From: Pseudoalteromonas luteoviolacea H33-S
GTDB lineage: Bacteria > Pseudomonadota > Gammaproteobacteria > Enterobacterales > Alteromonadaceae
DNA: 64,000 nucleotides
Assembly: GCF_001625695.1 (NCBI RefSeq)
Contig: NZ_AUXY01000098.1
Location: 105,645 to 169,644, forward strand
Direction of reading: 5' to 3'
How positions within the stretch are numbered: position 1 is the first letter of the stretch; each line of letters opens with the position of its first letter. The notes below the pieces were generated by a model, which saw nothing but the letters and a program-made list of their open reading frames with translations, did no database searches and had not been told where the DNA came from. Below, in pieces: positions 42,891-52,626 of this stretch. Made by a program: the position numbers and the translations under genes.

Positions 42891-45800
42891 ATTCGCTTTC
42901 TAACTCACCCACCGTATTTTGCAATAGGTTATATGCCTCTGAGAATTCAAACCTAGATATCATCACTTTTAGTTCTTTAATTGTTTTGTCATCTAGCGCT
43001 TCGTTGGCTTCAAGTTGCTCAACCATATCCGTCGCTTTTGAGTCATATTCTTTTAATGCCTGAGCAAATTCACCGATTGAAAATGATTGTGTTTGCTTGC
43101 TCGGAGAGTGACTTCGGTGAAGTAGTAAGGTGGCTTTATTTTTTGTATCGCTGATATAGTCAGCCAGGGTTTCGAGCAGTGCTAAGTCGATATTATCGGC
43201 TTTTACTTGCTCTTCTATATCCGCAGCCACCTCAGAGAAGTAATCCATGGACAGGTTTGCGCCAGCCCCCTTCATAGCGTGGAGTATATCCAATGCAAGT
43301 TCCATGTTTCCCATACTAATTGATTGTTGTAGGTTGATGACTTCTTCGACTTGTTGAGAAATAAACTTGTTTAAAAGCTTAAAATAAATGGCTTCGTTAT
43401 TTGCAGCTCGCTCTACGCCTTCTTCAATATTGATACCGGTTAAAACAATATCTATGTCTTTTTCAGAATGTTCGGGTATATCTTCAACCTCAATCTCTGG
43501 CGTGTTTGATGTTTGCAGGGTAAGTGCTTCAAGAATTGAGCTAATAAGGCCGTCCACATCTATCGGTTTAGCGACATGGCCATTCATACCTGCATCTAGA
43601 CATAATTGAATATCCGGGCCCATTGCATTTGCTGTCATTGCTAAAATAGGAAGGTGGGTATTAGGGATTGATTGGCGGATTTCTTTTGTTGCCTCTACGC
43701 CGTCCATAACTGGCATTTGCATATCCATAAGCACGATATCAAATTGATTATCTTGTACTGCTTTGAGTGCCATCTCTCCATTACACGCGACGCTGACCTG
43801 TGCGCCATGAAAGCTTAAAATCTCTACCGCAATTTCTTGATTCACTGGCTGATCTTCAGCAACCAGTATTTTTAAGTCTTTAAGCGCTTGTTGATTATCA
43901 ACAGGCTTTTTCGTTGCTTGGCTTACTGTGCTTGCGCCAAAGCACTCCTGTAAACAGTCAAGCAAACTTGAAGGGTTAAAAGGCTTGAAGAGCATGCTAT
44001 CTATCATGCTTTGATGCGCCTCTTTAAAGCCAACCTCATGGCCATGAGCGGTAACTAATACAAAGTAATTTTGTAAGCCGCTTTGTTTTAAGTACTCGAT
44101 GGTATCTATGCCATTGATGTTGGGCATATGCCAGTCCACGAACATAATGTCGTAGCGACTGGTCGAAGGACTTAACTTGTCTATAAAATGTTTACCGCTC
44201 TCATATAACGTCACTTCAAACCCTAGCGATTCGAGCATGGTTTCTAATATATCTCGTGCATCTTCATTATCATCAATAACACAGGCTTTTTTACCACTGA
44301 AGGTATGCGACTTTTCAACGGATTTTGAGGCGTAATTGTTGATCTCCATTGGTAAGGTAAAATAAAACTGTGAGCCACAACCAAGTTCACTTTCAACGAA
44401 AATTTCTCCGCCCAATAGCTTCACTAATTGTTGAGAAATCGTTAGTCCGAGTCCAGTACCGCCGTATTTTCGCGTGGTGGATGTATCGGCCTGAGAAAAG
44501 GATTGAAAGAGCTTTGTTTGTTGCTCTGCACTCATACCAATCCCAGTGTCTTTCACTGAAAAAGTTAATTTCACTTGATCTGATTGCATATCTAAAAGAG
44601 TAATCGTTAAGGTCACACCGCCTGTTTCGGTAAATTTAACTGCATTTCCAGCCAAATTAATGAGAATTTGTGAGAGTCTCAGCGGATCGCCAATAAAGTT
44701 GTTAGGCATGTCTGTTGGCACATTAAATACTAGGTCGAGCTGCTTTTCTTGCGCCTTAAGACCAACTATGGTGGTGACATTATCGAGAACTTTATCTAAT
44801 TCATATGGAATATGCTCGATTTCAACTTTGCCAGCCTCAATTTTAGAGAAATCTAAAATGTCATTGATCAGTTTAAGTAGTTGTTTTGCTGCATAATCGA
44901 TTTTTGTAACATAGCCGAGTTGCTTCGGATTTAGGTTTGAATTAATCGCTAAATGCGCCATACCGATAATGGCGTTCATTGGGGAGCGGATCTCATGGCT
45001 CATATTCGCTAAAAACTCGCCTTTAATTTGCGCGTTTTTGTCTGCTTCTTCTTTTGCAGTGAGCATTTGTCGCTCTAATTCATTACGCTCAGTAACATCT
45101 AAAAAGGTGCCAACAACACCGCCTACTTCACCCGCACTGTCGAAAAATGGCGCCTCATATACTACTAATTCTCTGTGTTCATTAAGACTGTTTTCCATTG
45201 CAAGCGCAAAGGAGTGTGCGTCTTTTTCTTCAATCGTGCGCTGTGATTTTGCATCTAGATAAGTCGCAGTTCGCTGGTCAAAAACATCATTTAAATGAGA
45301 GTCTGTGACTTCGACTTCAAATTTATCAATAAAAGCTAGAAAAGCTCTGTTAACCCCCATAAAAATTCCTTTTTTGTCTCGATAATAAGTAGGATTAGGA
45401 ATGGCGTTAATAATATGAAGGGTTAATTCTAAATGGGCTGCCAGTGCATTTTCTGCCTCTACTTGCTTTTGGCTGTTCTCACTGAGTCGTAACTGAATAC
45501 TTAAGTCTTCACATAAAAGTTTTAAACATTGATTTTGCACCTCTTTTGGCGGGCTTGTGAATGTAATAACGACGGCGCCTGAAAGTTCTTCGTTGATGAC
45601 CAAAGGGATATATAAAATAGTGTGTACTTCAAGTGTTAAGCCGTCTTTGTGCAATACTGCGTTTTGTCCGTCACTGATAAAAGCTTGCGCAGTTTGGTCT
45701 GAGACGAGCTTTTTTACTTGAATTGAGTGTTCGTCAAAATATGCAGCAAAACCAACTAAGGACTGCTGAATAAAGTGGTCATCTTCATATCGATATATGG

Positions 45801-46659
45801 CTACGCTGGGACTATAAAAATGCTCAGCAAGAAAGTTTGCCGCAACGGTTCTCATTTGATTGGGAGAATTACAATGACGAATATCTTCACTGAATGCATG
45901 TCTTATTTTTGCCGTATCAGCACGTTCATCGAGCTTTTGGTAGGTTTTGGAAACCGCTTGCACAATATCTGCTACTTCACCGCTAAGCTCTGCCGGCAAG
46001 GAGATACTGCGACCGTTATAATTTTTGTCTATGCAAAATGCGCGATGAAGTAATGTGAAAGGCGTTATCAAACGTTTGTTTAAGTAATAAAAAATGAAAA
46101 GTGCGAATAGCAATAAGGAGATTAAGCTCACCCAAAGATAAAATAAAAGGTTACTACTACCGTCGTGCAGTTGTTGTTTGGCATTTTGTAGCTGTTTTTT
46201 AGTCGACGTTAGAGCCGTATTTATGGCCCTTGTTGTTTGCTGGTGGACTTCAAGTAACGCGGTGTTTTGGGCGCTAGCTTTTGTTGTGTCGAACGCTTCA
46301 TATACAGACTGCATGACGACATAGGCATTGAATGCTGATATTAAATCACTTTGTTCTGGGTAATTCGCTATTTTTGACTGTAGCGCGTCTAATGATACTT
46401 TTGAGCTAATGAGCTGCTGTTTAATTGATATAAATGTTTGTTCGCTTAATGCGCTATTTAGGTAGCGATTGATGTTAAAAAACAGGGAAAGGTTCATCGT
46501 GTTGAGCTTATTTAACACTTCAAATTGCTCATTGAGCTGCTCAATATGCTGCTCATGAGATCCCATTTCGTTTTCCCAATTAGACATCACTATGAGGCTG
46601 ATAATAAGAAGAGCGGGGAGTAGTACGAAAAACGAATGGAACATTGTTTTTATTGACAT
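42889..46659 (-). CDS. Hybrid sensor histidine kinase with two receivers and an HPt domain
   Basis: 1256-residue inner-membrane sensor, BarA/TorS-like in layout. Two membrane helices (about 8-26 and 170-192) flank a periplasmic helical sensor. A GAF-like region follows (about 250-395), then PAS (about 410-535, YYRDKKGIFMGVNRAF), HisKA with the H-box FLANMSHEIRSPMNAIIG, HATPase with DTGIGMSAEQ and GGTGLGL, receiver 1 (VIDDNEDARDILE, acceptor in MFVDWHMPN, KPF), receiver 2 (VAEDQPVNQEIA, LMDMQMPVMDG), and an HPt domain with LHAMKGAGANLS. All phosphorelay residues are present. Divergent from a receiver-kinase gene with 107 bases between. Confidence 0.92.
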   Translation of the reverse strand: MSIKTMFHSFFVLLPALLIISLIVMSNWENEMGSHEQHIEQLNEQFEVLNKLNTMNLSLFFNINRYLNSALSEQTFISIKQQLISSKVSLDALQSKIANYPEQSDLISAFNAYVVMQSVYEAFDTTKASAQNTALLEVHQQTTRAINTALTSTKKQLQNAKQQLHDGSSNLLFYLWVSLISLLLFALFIFYYLNKRLITPFTLLHRAFCIDKNYNGRSISLPAELSGEVADIVQAVSKTYQKLDERADTAKIRHAFSEDIRHCNSPNQMRTVAANFLAEHFYSPSVAIYRYEDDHFIQQSLVGFAAYFDEHSIQVKKLVSDQTAQAFISDGQNAVLHKDGLTLEVHTILYIPLVINEELSGAVVITFTSPPKEVQNQCLKLLCEDLSIQLRLSENSQKQVEAENALAAHLELTLHIINAIPNPTYYRDKKGIFMGVNRAFLAFIDKFEVEVTDSHLNDVFDQRTATYLDAKSQRTIEEKDAHSFALAMENSLNEHRELVVYEAPFFDSAGEVGGVVGTFLDVTERNELERQMLTAKEEADKNAQIKGEFLANMSHEIRSPMNAIIGMAHLAINSNLNPKQLGYVTKIDYAAKQLLKLINDILDFSKIEAGKVEIEHIPYELDKVLDNVTTIVGLKAQEKQLDLVFNVPTDMPNNFIGDPLRLSQILINLAGNAVKFTETGGVTLTITLLDMQSDQVKLTFSVKDTGIGMSAEQQTKLFQSFSQADTSTTRKYGGTGLGLTISQQLVKLLGGEIFVESELGCGSQFYFTLPMEINNYASKSVEKSHTFSGKKACVIDDNEDARDILETMLESLGFEVTLYESGKHFIDKLSPSTSRYDIMFVDWHMPNINGIDTIEYLKQSGLQNYFVLVTAHGHEVGFKEAHQSMIDSMLFKPFNPSSLLDCLQECFGASTVSQATKKPVDNQQALKDLKILVAEDQPVNQEIAVEILSFHGAQVSVACNGEMALKAVQDNQFDIVLMDMQMPVMDGVEATKEIRQSIPNTHLPILAMTANAMGPDIQLCLDAGMNGHVAKPIDVDGLISSILEALTLQTSNTPEIEVEDIPEHSEKDIDIVLTGINIEEGVERAANNEAIYFKLLNKFISQQVEEVINLQQSISMGNMELALDILHAMKGAGANLSMDYFSEVAADIEEQVKADNIDLALLETLADYISDTKNKATLLLHRSHSPSKQTQSFSIGEFAQALKEYDSKATDMVEQLEANEALDDKTIKELKVMISRFEFSEAYNLLQNTVGELESE

Positions 46660-46766
46660 AACTTACTTTCCGAAACTTGACTAATATTAACCATAGTCGT
46701 GCTCTCGTAATTAACAAGCGCAGTGCTTTGGCTGAGGGAACAAGTTAAATTAAGAAGGTGGTAAAG

Positions 46767-47876
46767 ATGGCAGATATTCTCATTGTTGATGACATTGCTG
46801 AGAACTTACAAATACTTCAATTGATATTACGTAATGAAGGCCACAAAGTGTATGCCGCCATTAGTGGTGAAGTAGCAATGACAATCGCTCAAGCACATTT
46901 ACCTGAATTAATTATTTCTGACATTAATATGCCAAATATGGATGGATTGGAATTATGTAAATTGCTCAAGCAATCATCAGATACAACTCATATCCCAGTT
47001 ATTTTTGTCAGCGCAGAGCGAGAAACAGATCAGATTGTTGAAGCGTTGGAAGTTGGCGGAGTTGACTACATTACTAAACCTTTCAAACCAGCAGAGGTAC
47101 TTGCTAGAGTAAATACCCAGCTTAAGTTAATAGAAGCCAATAAGTTAGCTGTAAGGCAGCAGCTATCTCAAGTCATGAATCAAATGGTGGTGGGCATTGC
47201 CCACGAAATTAATACACCTTTAGGTGCCGCAATCACGGCATCGACGCACTTTGATGGTGTATTGACTCAGTTAATCGAGTCATTTGATAACCAAACGCTC
47301 AGTGCTGAGCAGCTTAAAGATGGATTAGAGGAGTCAAAGCAAGGTGTTGCTTTGTGTGAGCGTAATCTTCAGCGTGTAGCTAAATTCGTAAAAGTTCTGA
47401 AAGATATTGCGCAAATTGAAAGGCCGACTTCACCTGAACCGTTAAACACCATTTCCTTCTTAAACGATCTAAAAAGCGCTTGGTCAAAAAAAGGCGTTAT
47501 GCTTGAAATAAGTGCGCTAGATATGAACTTTGTAGCGGATAGAGACATATTGTTGAGTGTATTTGATAGTCTATTAGATAACTCTTTGGCGCATGCAGAC
47601 TTAGTTGAAGGCAAGGCACTTACCATCGAAGTATCAATAAAGGGGCAGCATATTTGCTTTTTGTATTATGATCATGGCCATGGGTTGCAAGGTATCACGA
47701 TTGATGAATTGCTCAAGCCTTTCATTACCACCAAGCGTGGTAATAGTGGTCATGTCGGGTTAAGTGCGTCCGTTACGGCCAATTTAATTGACAGTGCCCT
47801 GAATGGTAATTATCACCTGAGTGAGGATGGGAGGGGCTTGGAGTGGCAGATTGAAATTCCAATAAATTCAGGTTGA
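46767..47876 (+). CDS. Receiver-histidine kinase protein (response regulator fused to kinase)
   Basis: Soluble protein of 370 residues: an N-terminal receiver (DILIVDDIAENLQ, acceptor in ISDINMPNMDG, ITKPFKPAEV), then a kinase dimerisation region with the H-box GIAHEINTPLGAAIT, and an ATPase domain with SLLDNSLAHAD, YYDHGHGLQG and GHVGLSASV. No sensor or membrane helix, so input must come through its receiver. The ATG is chosen because AGAAGG sits eight bases before it; a GTG nine bases earlier is less likely. The divergent hybrid kinase is the obvious partner. Confidence 0.88.
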   Translation: MADILIVDDIAENLQILQLILRNEGHKVYAAISGEVAMTIAQAHLPELIISDINMPNMDGLELCKLLKQSSDTTHIPVIFVSAERETDQIVEALEVGGVDYITKPFKPAEVLARVNTQLKLIEANKLAVRQQLSQVMNQMVVGIAHEINTPLGAAITASTHFDGVLTQLIESFDNQTLSAEQLKDGLEESKQGVALCERNLQRVAKFVKVLKDIAQIERPTSPEPLNTISFLNDLKSAWSKKGVMLEISALDMNFVADRDILLSVFDSLLDNSLAHADLVEGKALTIEVSIKGQHICFLYYDHGHGLQGITIDELLKPFITTKRGNSGHVGLSASVTANLIDSALNGNYHLSEDGRGLEWQIEIPINSG

Positions 47877-47951
47877 TCTGAATCAAGCTAAGAGAATTAT
47901 CACTATCAATGAGGACATAAGTCCTTATGTGAGAGGCTTTATTTCACTAAG

Positions 47952-47984
47952 CTCGCGGGCAAAGATATTATATCTTTGTTCGAG
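47952..47984. terminator. Hairpin between the receiver-kinase gene and the oxygenase gene
   Basis: 8-bp stem CAAAGATA / TATCTTTG with TTA loop, framed by CTCG...CGAG. No long T-run. A second small dyad ACATAAG-TC-CTTATGT lies just upstream. Confidence 0.45.
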
Positions 47985-48055
47985 TATTAATTATAAATAA
48001 TTCTTATGATTAATGTTTTGAATTGAAGTCACGCAAAAAAATTGGTGGAACCATT

Positions 48056-48898
48056 ATGCAACAGCTACCTACAGTTGACTATAAGTCATCTACAGCAGCA
48101 AAAGAATTTGTTGAGTCTCTTCGTAACACAGGTTTTGGTGTACTTAAAAACCACCCAATTCCGAAAGAGCTTGTAGAGTCTATTTATAAAAACTGGCAAG
48201 AGTTCTTCTACACAGAAGAAAAGCACGACTTCCTATTTGACAAGGACACTCAAGACGGCTATTTCCCACCGGAAGTTTCAGAAGTCGCTAAAGGCTTTAC
48301 TGTAAAAGATATTAAGGAATATTTTCACGTTTATCCAAAAGGTCGCGTTCCTGCTCAGCTTGAAGCTGAAATCAGAGAATACTACCGCCTTGCGAACGAG
48401 TTTGCAGCTGAGCTATTAAGCTGGGTTCAAGCGGAAGCGCCTGAAGATGTACGTGCTAAGTTTTCGATCGATCTTAAAGATATGATCAAAGACTCAGACC
48501 AAACGCTATTACGCGTTTTACACTACCCACCAATGACTGGAGACGAAGAGCCTGGCGCAATTCGTGCAGCAGCACATGGTGACATTAACCTACTGACTGT
48601 ATTACCAGCTTCAAATGAACCTGGATTACAAGTTCAAAGAGGTGACGGCAGCTGGTTAGATGTACCATGTGATTTTGGTTCATTGATCATCAACATTGGT
48701 GATATGTTGCAAGAAGCATCAGGTGGTTACTTCCCATCTACAATTCACCGAGTGATCAACCCTACGGGTAAAGCGAGTGATAAATCTCGAATTTCATTAC
48801 CGCTGTTTTTACACCCTAAACCAGAGGTTGTACTATCAGAGCGTTATACTGCAGACTCATATTTGCAAGAACGCCTAAGAGAATTGGGCGTTAAGTAA
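48056..48898 (+). CDS. 2-oxoglutarate/Fe(II) oxygenase, isopenicillin N synthase family
   Basis: Soluble iron enzyme of 280 residues from the ATG with GGTGGAACCATT upstream (an in-frame TTG 33 bases earlier is rejected). The family's metal triad is visible: His and Asp in AAHGDINLLTVLP and His in STIHRVINP, with the oxoglutarate-binding Arg in SRISLPLF. The N-terminal segment FGVLKNHPIPKELVES is the DIOX_N region. The substrate is unknown; relatives are called gibberellin- or penicillin-type dioxygenases by homology only. Single gene with its own terminator. Confidence 0.9.
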   Translation: MQQLPTVDYKSSTAAKEFVESLRNTGFGVLKNHPIPKELVESIYKNWQEFFYTEEKHDFLFDKDTQDGYFPPEVSEVAKGFTVKDIKEYFHVYPKGRVPAQLEAEIREYYRLANEFAAELLSWVQAEAPEDVRAKFSIDLKDMIKDSDQTLLRVLHYPPMTGDEEPGAIRAAAHGDINLLTVLPASNEPGLQVQRGDGSWLDVPCDFGSLIINIGDMLQEASGGYFPSTIHRVINPTGKASDKSRISLPLFLHPKPEVVLSERYTADSYLQERLRELGVK

Positions 48899-48916
48899 TT
48901 ATCTGATTTAAAAAAT

Positions 48917-48945
48917 AAAAACGGTCTTTTTTAGGCCGTTTTTTT
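48917..48945 (+). terminator. Rho-independent terminator
   Basis: Stem AAAAACGGTCT / AGGCCGTTTTT with one G-U pair, then T-run, after the oxygenase gene. Confidence 0.85.
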
Positions 48946-49043
48946 GTATCTGAATATGGCTGTTTTTTGAATTTTTCCTGACAATTAGTTCAAAGTGTGC
49001 AATATTAAAATTTCTCAAACTGAGAAAAAATAATAAAAAACTT

Positions 49044-49061
49044 AATGACAACGCTGTCATT
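49044..49061. promoter_or_regulatory. NagR/LacI-type operator upstream of nagK
   Basis: AATGACAACGCTGTCATT, an 18-bp dyad with one mismatch between arms, 84 bases before nagK. The core TGACAACGyTGTCA recurs upstream of nagB, as expected for the NagR regulon described in Shewanella. A hairpin TTTCTCA-AAC-TGAGAAA (49011-49027) lies just before it. Confidence 0.8.
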
Positions 49062-49145
49062 TATTGTGTAACATCAAATCAACATGACTGAATACTGTGT
49101 CGCGGAACAATTCGCGTTCATATCTTATTTTTTAGGGGTCGCTTA

Positions 49146-50057
49146 ATGATGGCTAAACAGGTTGAACAAGACCAGTTGTATATAGGTATTGATGGGGGCG
49201 GTACAAAATGCCGAGCCACCATCTACTCAATTAAAAACGGCGTTTTGGGAACTGGTCTCGGTGGGCCTGCTAATCCTCTTCATGGTTTTGAAAGAACCAT
49301 TGAATCGATAATGGTATCGACTCAACTGGCACTGCAGGATGCAGGACTAAGAATTGAAGCAGTTCATAATCTCTATGCTGGTCTTGGCTTAGCAGGCGTT
49401 AATTTGCCCGCACTACATGAAAAAATAATGCGATGGGATCACCCATTTAAGCAGATGTTTTTAACTACCGATCTTCATACTGCTTGTATTGGCGCACATG
49501 AAGGTGGGGATGGGGCTGTAATTATCACTGGTACGGGCTCATGTGGTTTTGCAATGGTTGATGGTGTCTCCGTTAATTATGGTGGTCATGGTTTTGCACA
49601 AGGTGACATGGGCAGCGGCGCATGGATGGGACTTGAAGCTGTTAAAGCGGCACTGCTTTCTATTGACAAGCTTGGTCCAACAACCGCACTAAGTGACACG
49701 CTCAAGCAGCACTTTAATACCACAACTGCTATGGGTATTGCTGAACAAATGGCCGGTAAACCATCGAGTAGTTACGCACAATTAGCAAGGTTTGTTCTTG
49801 CTGCTGCTGAAGATAACGATGAAGTTGCATTGAGTATTGTGAGAGATGGTGCTGATTACATTAGTAAATTGGCGCATCGATTGATGGAAAATAACCCACC
49901 ACGATTATCTATGATCGGTGGATTATCCGAACCATTACGTAAGTGGCTTGACCCTGAAATTGCAAAGATTGTTGAATCTCCAAAACAGCCACCAGAGATG
50001 GGCGCAATTTTCTTTGCAATCCAAAGTGTCGAGCAGCAGTCTGAAAAGGCGGTATGA
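49146..50057 (+). CDS. nagK: N-acetylglucosamine kinase (BadF/BadG/BcrA/BcrD type)
   Basis: Phosphorylates GlcNAc to GlcNAc-6-P in the cytoplasm, replacing the PTS route used by enterobacteria. 303 residues with the ATPase motifs YIGIDGGGTKCRATI (phosphate 1), FLTTDLHTA, and VIITGTGSCGFAM (phosphate 2), and QGDMGSGAWMG. The start after TTAGGGGTCGCTTA is preferred to the ATG three bases on. It overlaps nagA by four bases. Family assignment from sequence; substrate from context of nagA and nagB. Confidence 0.92.
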   Translation: MMAKQVEQDQLYIGIDGGGTKCRATIYSIKNGVLGTGLGGPANPLHGFERTIESIMVSTQLALQDAGLRIEAVHNLYAGLGLAGVNLPALHEKIMRWDHPFKQMFLTTDLHTACIGAHEGGDGAVIITGTGSCGFAMVDGVSVNYGGHGFAQGDMGSGAWMGLEAVKAALLSIDKLGPTTALSDTLKQHFNTTTAMGIAEQMAGKPSSSYAQLARFVLAAAEDNDEVALSIVRDGADYISKLAHRLMENNPPRLSMIGGLSEPLRKWLDPEIAKIVESPKQPPEMGAIFFAIQSVEQQSEKAV

Positions 50058-51178
50058 GAATGAAAAAATATTTGGCGAATCAATTTTTTGATGGGCACAA
50101 ATTAAAAAATAATGTTGAGTTTTTGGTTGTTGATGGAAAAATTTCCTTTGCGACCGAAAGCTGTGAAGAAAAAGCTGAAATTCTAGAAGGGTTAGTGGCT
50201 CCAGGCTTGATTGATGTTCAAGTGAATGGTGGCGGTGGTGGCTTTTTTAATGCAGAACAAACAGTTGAATGTTTGAGAACCATTGTTACAGCGCATGCTA
50301 AGTATGGTTCGACTGCGCTGATGCCTACCCTTATCACAGATAAAGTAGAGGTGATGGCACGTGCTGCTGATGCAACAGCTCAAGCAATTGCACAAGGTGA
50401 ACCTGGAGTAGTAGGAATTCACTTTGAAGGGCCGCACTTATCGCACCCTAAAAAAGGAACTCACAGCGAGCAATATATCAGGCCAATTTCTGAAGAAGAA
50501 TTTGCAATTTATGCGAGACAAGATCTTGGTATAAAAATGGTAACATTGGCACCGGAAACGGTACCGCTTGCAGACATAAAACGCTTAATTGACTTGGGTG
50601 TTAAAGTGAGTGTCGGCCATTCAAATGCAGATTATGAAACTACCATGGCTGCACTTGAAATTGGTGTTGATGGCTTTACGCATTTATTCAATGCAATGTC
50701 GGCTTACACATCAAGAGAGCCGGGCGTTGTTGGCGCTGCGCTTTGGGAAGATAATTCGTGGTGTGGTCTTATTGTTGACGGTCACCATGTACACCCTGCA
50801 TCTGCAAAGCTTGCTATTCGCTCAAAGCAACGTGGTAAAATCATGTTGGTGACGGATGCAATGCCTCCTGTTGGCACTAATGATATGGAATTCGACTTTT
50901 TTGATGGTCGAAAGGTCATTAGAACGGGTGATAGATTGAATTCAACAACGGGTGAGTTGGCGGGCAGTGTACTTGATATGGCAAGCGCGGTTAGGAACAC
51001 AGTTAACACACTTGATGTGACATTGACTGAGGCACTGAGAATGGCCTCACTATATCCTGCTCAATACTTAGGGTTATCTGACAAAGGCCACCTTTTAGAA
51101 GGGGCTGATGCAGACTTTGTAGTATTAAACAACAGTCAAGAAGTTCTGAGTAACTTCATTGGCGGAAAAGAAATTTAA
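50054..51178 (+). CDS. nagA: N-acetylglucosamine-6-phosphate deacetylase NagA
   Basis: Hydrolyses GlcNAc-6-P to GlcN-6-P and acetate, cytoplasmic, 374 residues. Metal and substrate motifs: GLIDVQVNGGGGGFFNAE, HFEGPHLSHPKKGTHS with the metal Glu, SVGHSNADYE, FTHLFNAMSAYTSREPG, and catalytic Asp in LVTDAMPPVG. Translationally coupled to nagK by an ATGA overlap. A second ATG six bases on is possible. A terminator-like hairpin separates it from nagX. Confidence 0.96.
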   Translation: MRMKKYLANQFFDGHKLKNNVEFLVVDGKISFATESCEEKAEILEGLVAPGLIDVQVNGGGGGFFNAEQTVECLRTIVTAHAKYGSTALMPTLITDKVEVMARAADATAQAIAQGEPGVVGIHFEGPHLSHPKKGTHSEQYIRPISEEEFAIYARQDLGIKMVTLAPETVPLADIKRLIDLGVKVSVGHSNADYETTMAALEIGVDGFTHLFNAMSAYTSREPGVVGAALWEDNSWCGLIVDGHHVHPASAKLAIRSKQRGKIMLVTDAMPPVGTNDMEFDFFDGRKVIRTGDRLNSTTGELAGSVLDMASAVRNTVNTLDVTLTEALRMASLYPAQYLGLSDKGHLLEGADADFVVLNNSQEVLSNFIGGKEI

Positions 51179-51196
51179 AGTTCCCTGGGTAAAAAA

Positions 51197-51224
51197 CCCC
51201 GCTGCAGTTTAGCGGGGATTTTTT
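51197..51224 (+). terminator. Terminator-like hairpin between nagA and nagX
   Basis: CCCCGCT / AGCGGGG stem, GCAGTTT loop, followed by ATTTTTT. It lies inside the cluster, 22 bases before nagX, so it should reduce nagX transcription relative to nagKA. Confidence 0.85.
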
Positions 51225-51245
51225 GTTTTTACAGGAAAGGTATTG

Positions 51246-52373
51246 ATGACGAATAAAAAACAACGATTGGCTTCATTGGATGCACTGCGTGGCATGGACA
51301 TGTTTTGGATCCTAGGCGGCCAATCTATTTTCGCGGCACTGTTCGTGTTGACTGGGTGGCAAGGTTGGAAACTATTTGAAGCACATACTGTGCATAGTCC
51401 TTGGCATGGGTTTACATTTTACGACCTAATATTTCCTCTATTTATATTTCTATCTGGTGTTGCCATGGGCTTGAGCCCAAAGCGCATTGACCATTTACCT
51501 CTAAATGAGCGCAAGCCTTATTATCAAAAAGCAGTGAAGCGTCTGTTTCTACTGTGTGGCTTAGGCATTATGTACAACCACGGCTGGGGTACAGGCATTC
51601 CTTTAGCGCTTGATGAAATTAGATATAGTAGTGTACTCGGTCGGATTGCCATCGCGTGGTTCTTCTGTGCCATGTTGGTCTGGCATACCAGCCTCAGAAC
51701 GACGGGTATTGTCGCTGGTGGTATTTTAGTTGGGTATTGGGTACTACTGAACTTTATCCCAGTCCCAGGTGGCAGTGCTGGTCAATTAGCCGCACCAGGT
51801 ACGCATAGTTGGAATGCTTGGTTTGATCAAAACTTACTACCAGGTATTACTTATCAAAATAGACCGGTAGATCCTGAAGGGATACTGTCGAGTGTGCCAG
51901 CCATTGTGAATGCGATAGCCGGGGTGTTTGCAGGGCAGTTGATAGCACGTGCAGATAAGCTTGGGCAGTGGAAAACAGCAGGATGGTTATTTGGTGCAGG
52001 TGCCTTGAGTGTTGCTCTTGGTTGGTTGTGGCATTTACAATTCCCAGTGAACAAAGAGTTATGGACAAGCTCTTTCGTGCTTGTAACTGTTGGCTGGAGT
52101 GCGATTTTACTCGCAGTATTTTTCGCCTTGGTGGATATTTTGAATGGTCAAAGGTTTGCGTATCCATTTGTGATCATCGGGGCTAACTCGATCATTATTT
52201 ATTTAGCATCGAGCTTGGTGAATTGGGAATTTGTCAGTAAGAGTGTGTTTGGTGGCTTTATCAATGCGGTGGGGCCTGATTGGCAGCCTCTGTTTGCTGT
52301 TATCGCGCTGCTACTCGTGCAATTACTGGTTCTTCACTGGATGTATAAACGCAAAATATTTGTCAGCGTTTAA
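51246..52373 (+). CDS. nagX: NagX family membrane protein (HGSNAT-like acyltransferase fold)
   Basis: Inner-membrane protein of 375 residues with about ten helices, related to the catalytic domain of heparan-alpha-glucosaminide N-acetyltransferase. RLASLDALRGMDMFWIL, FYDLIFPLFIFLSGVAMGLS and GANSIIIYLASSLVNW are family hallmarks. NagX is recurrent in marine GlcNAc clusters and is thought to modify or transport the sugar; the exact reaction is not settled. The ATG after ACAGGAAAGGTATTG is taken, the TTG three bases earlier is less likely. Followed by a strong terminator. Confidence 0.9.
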   Translation: MTNKKQRLASLDALRGMDMFWILGGQSIFAALFVLTGWQGWKLFEAHTVHSPWHGFTFYDLIFPLFIFLSGVAMGLSPKRIDHLPLNERKPYYQKAVKRLFLLCGLGIMYNHGWGTGIPLALDEIRYSSVLGRIAIAWFFCAMLVWHTSLRTTGIVAGGILVGYWVLLNFIPVPGGSAGQLAAPGTHSWNAWFDQNLLPGITYQNRPVDPEGILSSVPAIVNAIAGVFAGQLIARADKLGQWKTAGWLFGAGALSVALGWLWHLQFPVNKELWTSSFVLVTVGWSAILLAVFFALVDILNGQRFAYPFVIIGANSIIIYLASSLVNWEFVSKSVFGGFINAVGPDWQPLFAVIALLLVQLLVLHWMYKRKIFVSV

Positions 52374-52389
52374 CACGTAAAATATTGAG

Positions 52390-52420
52390 AAAACGGCCAT
52401 CTTTTGATGGCCGTTTTTTT
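52390..52420 (+). terminator. Terminator after nagX
   Basis: 12-bp perfect stem AAAACGGCCATC / GATGGCCGTTTT with TTTT loop and T-run. Confidence 0.93.
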
Positions 52421-52485
52421 ATTGGCTCAAAAAAAATACAAATTTTTCTTCACTTTTACTTTACAAAGGCTTTTTTTCTGATAAT

Positions 52486-52503
52486 AATGACAGCGTTGTC
52501 ATA
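52486..52503. promoter_or_regulatory. NagR/LacI-type operator upstream of nagB
   Basis: AATGACAGCGTTGTCATA, sharing the TGACArCGyTGTCA core with the site before nagK. A promoter candidate TTTACA (52460-52465), 16 bases, TAATAA (52482-52487) lies immediately upstream, so bound repressor would cover the start region. Confidence 0.75.
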
Positions 52504-52626
52504 ATGGTAATAACCTAATACAGTGTATCCCAATTAGGTTTAGATCTGACCTTGTTTTGATTGCACGCGAAGCAGGGTTCAGATCCCATTTTTCTTATTT
52601 CAAACTCAACAACGAGCTTTAATATC

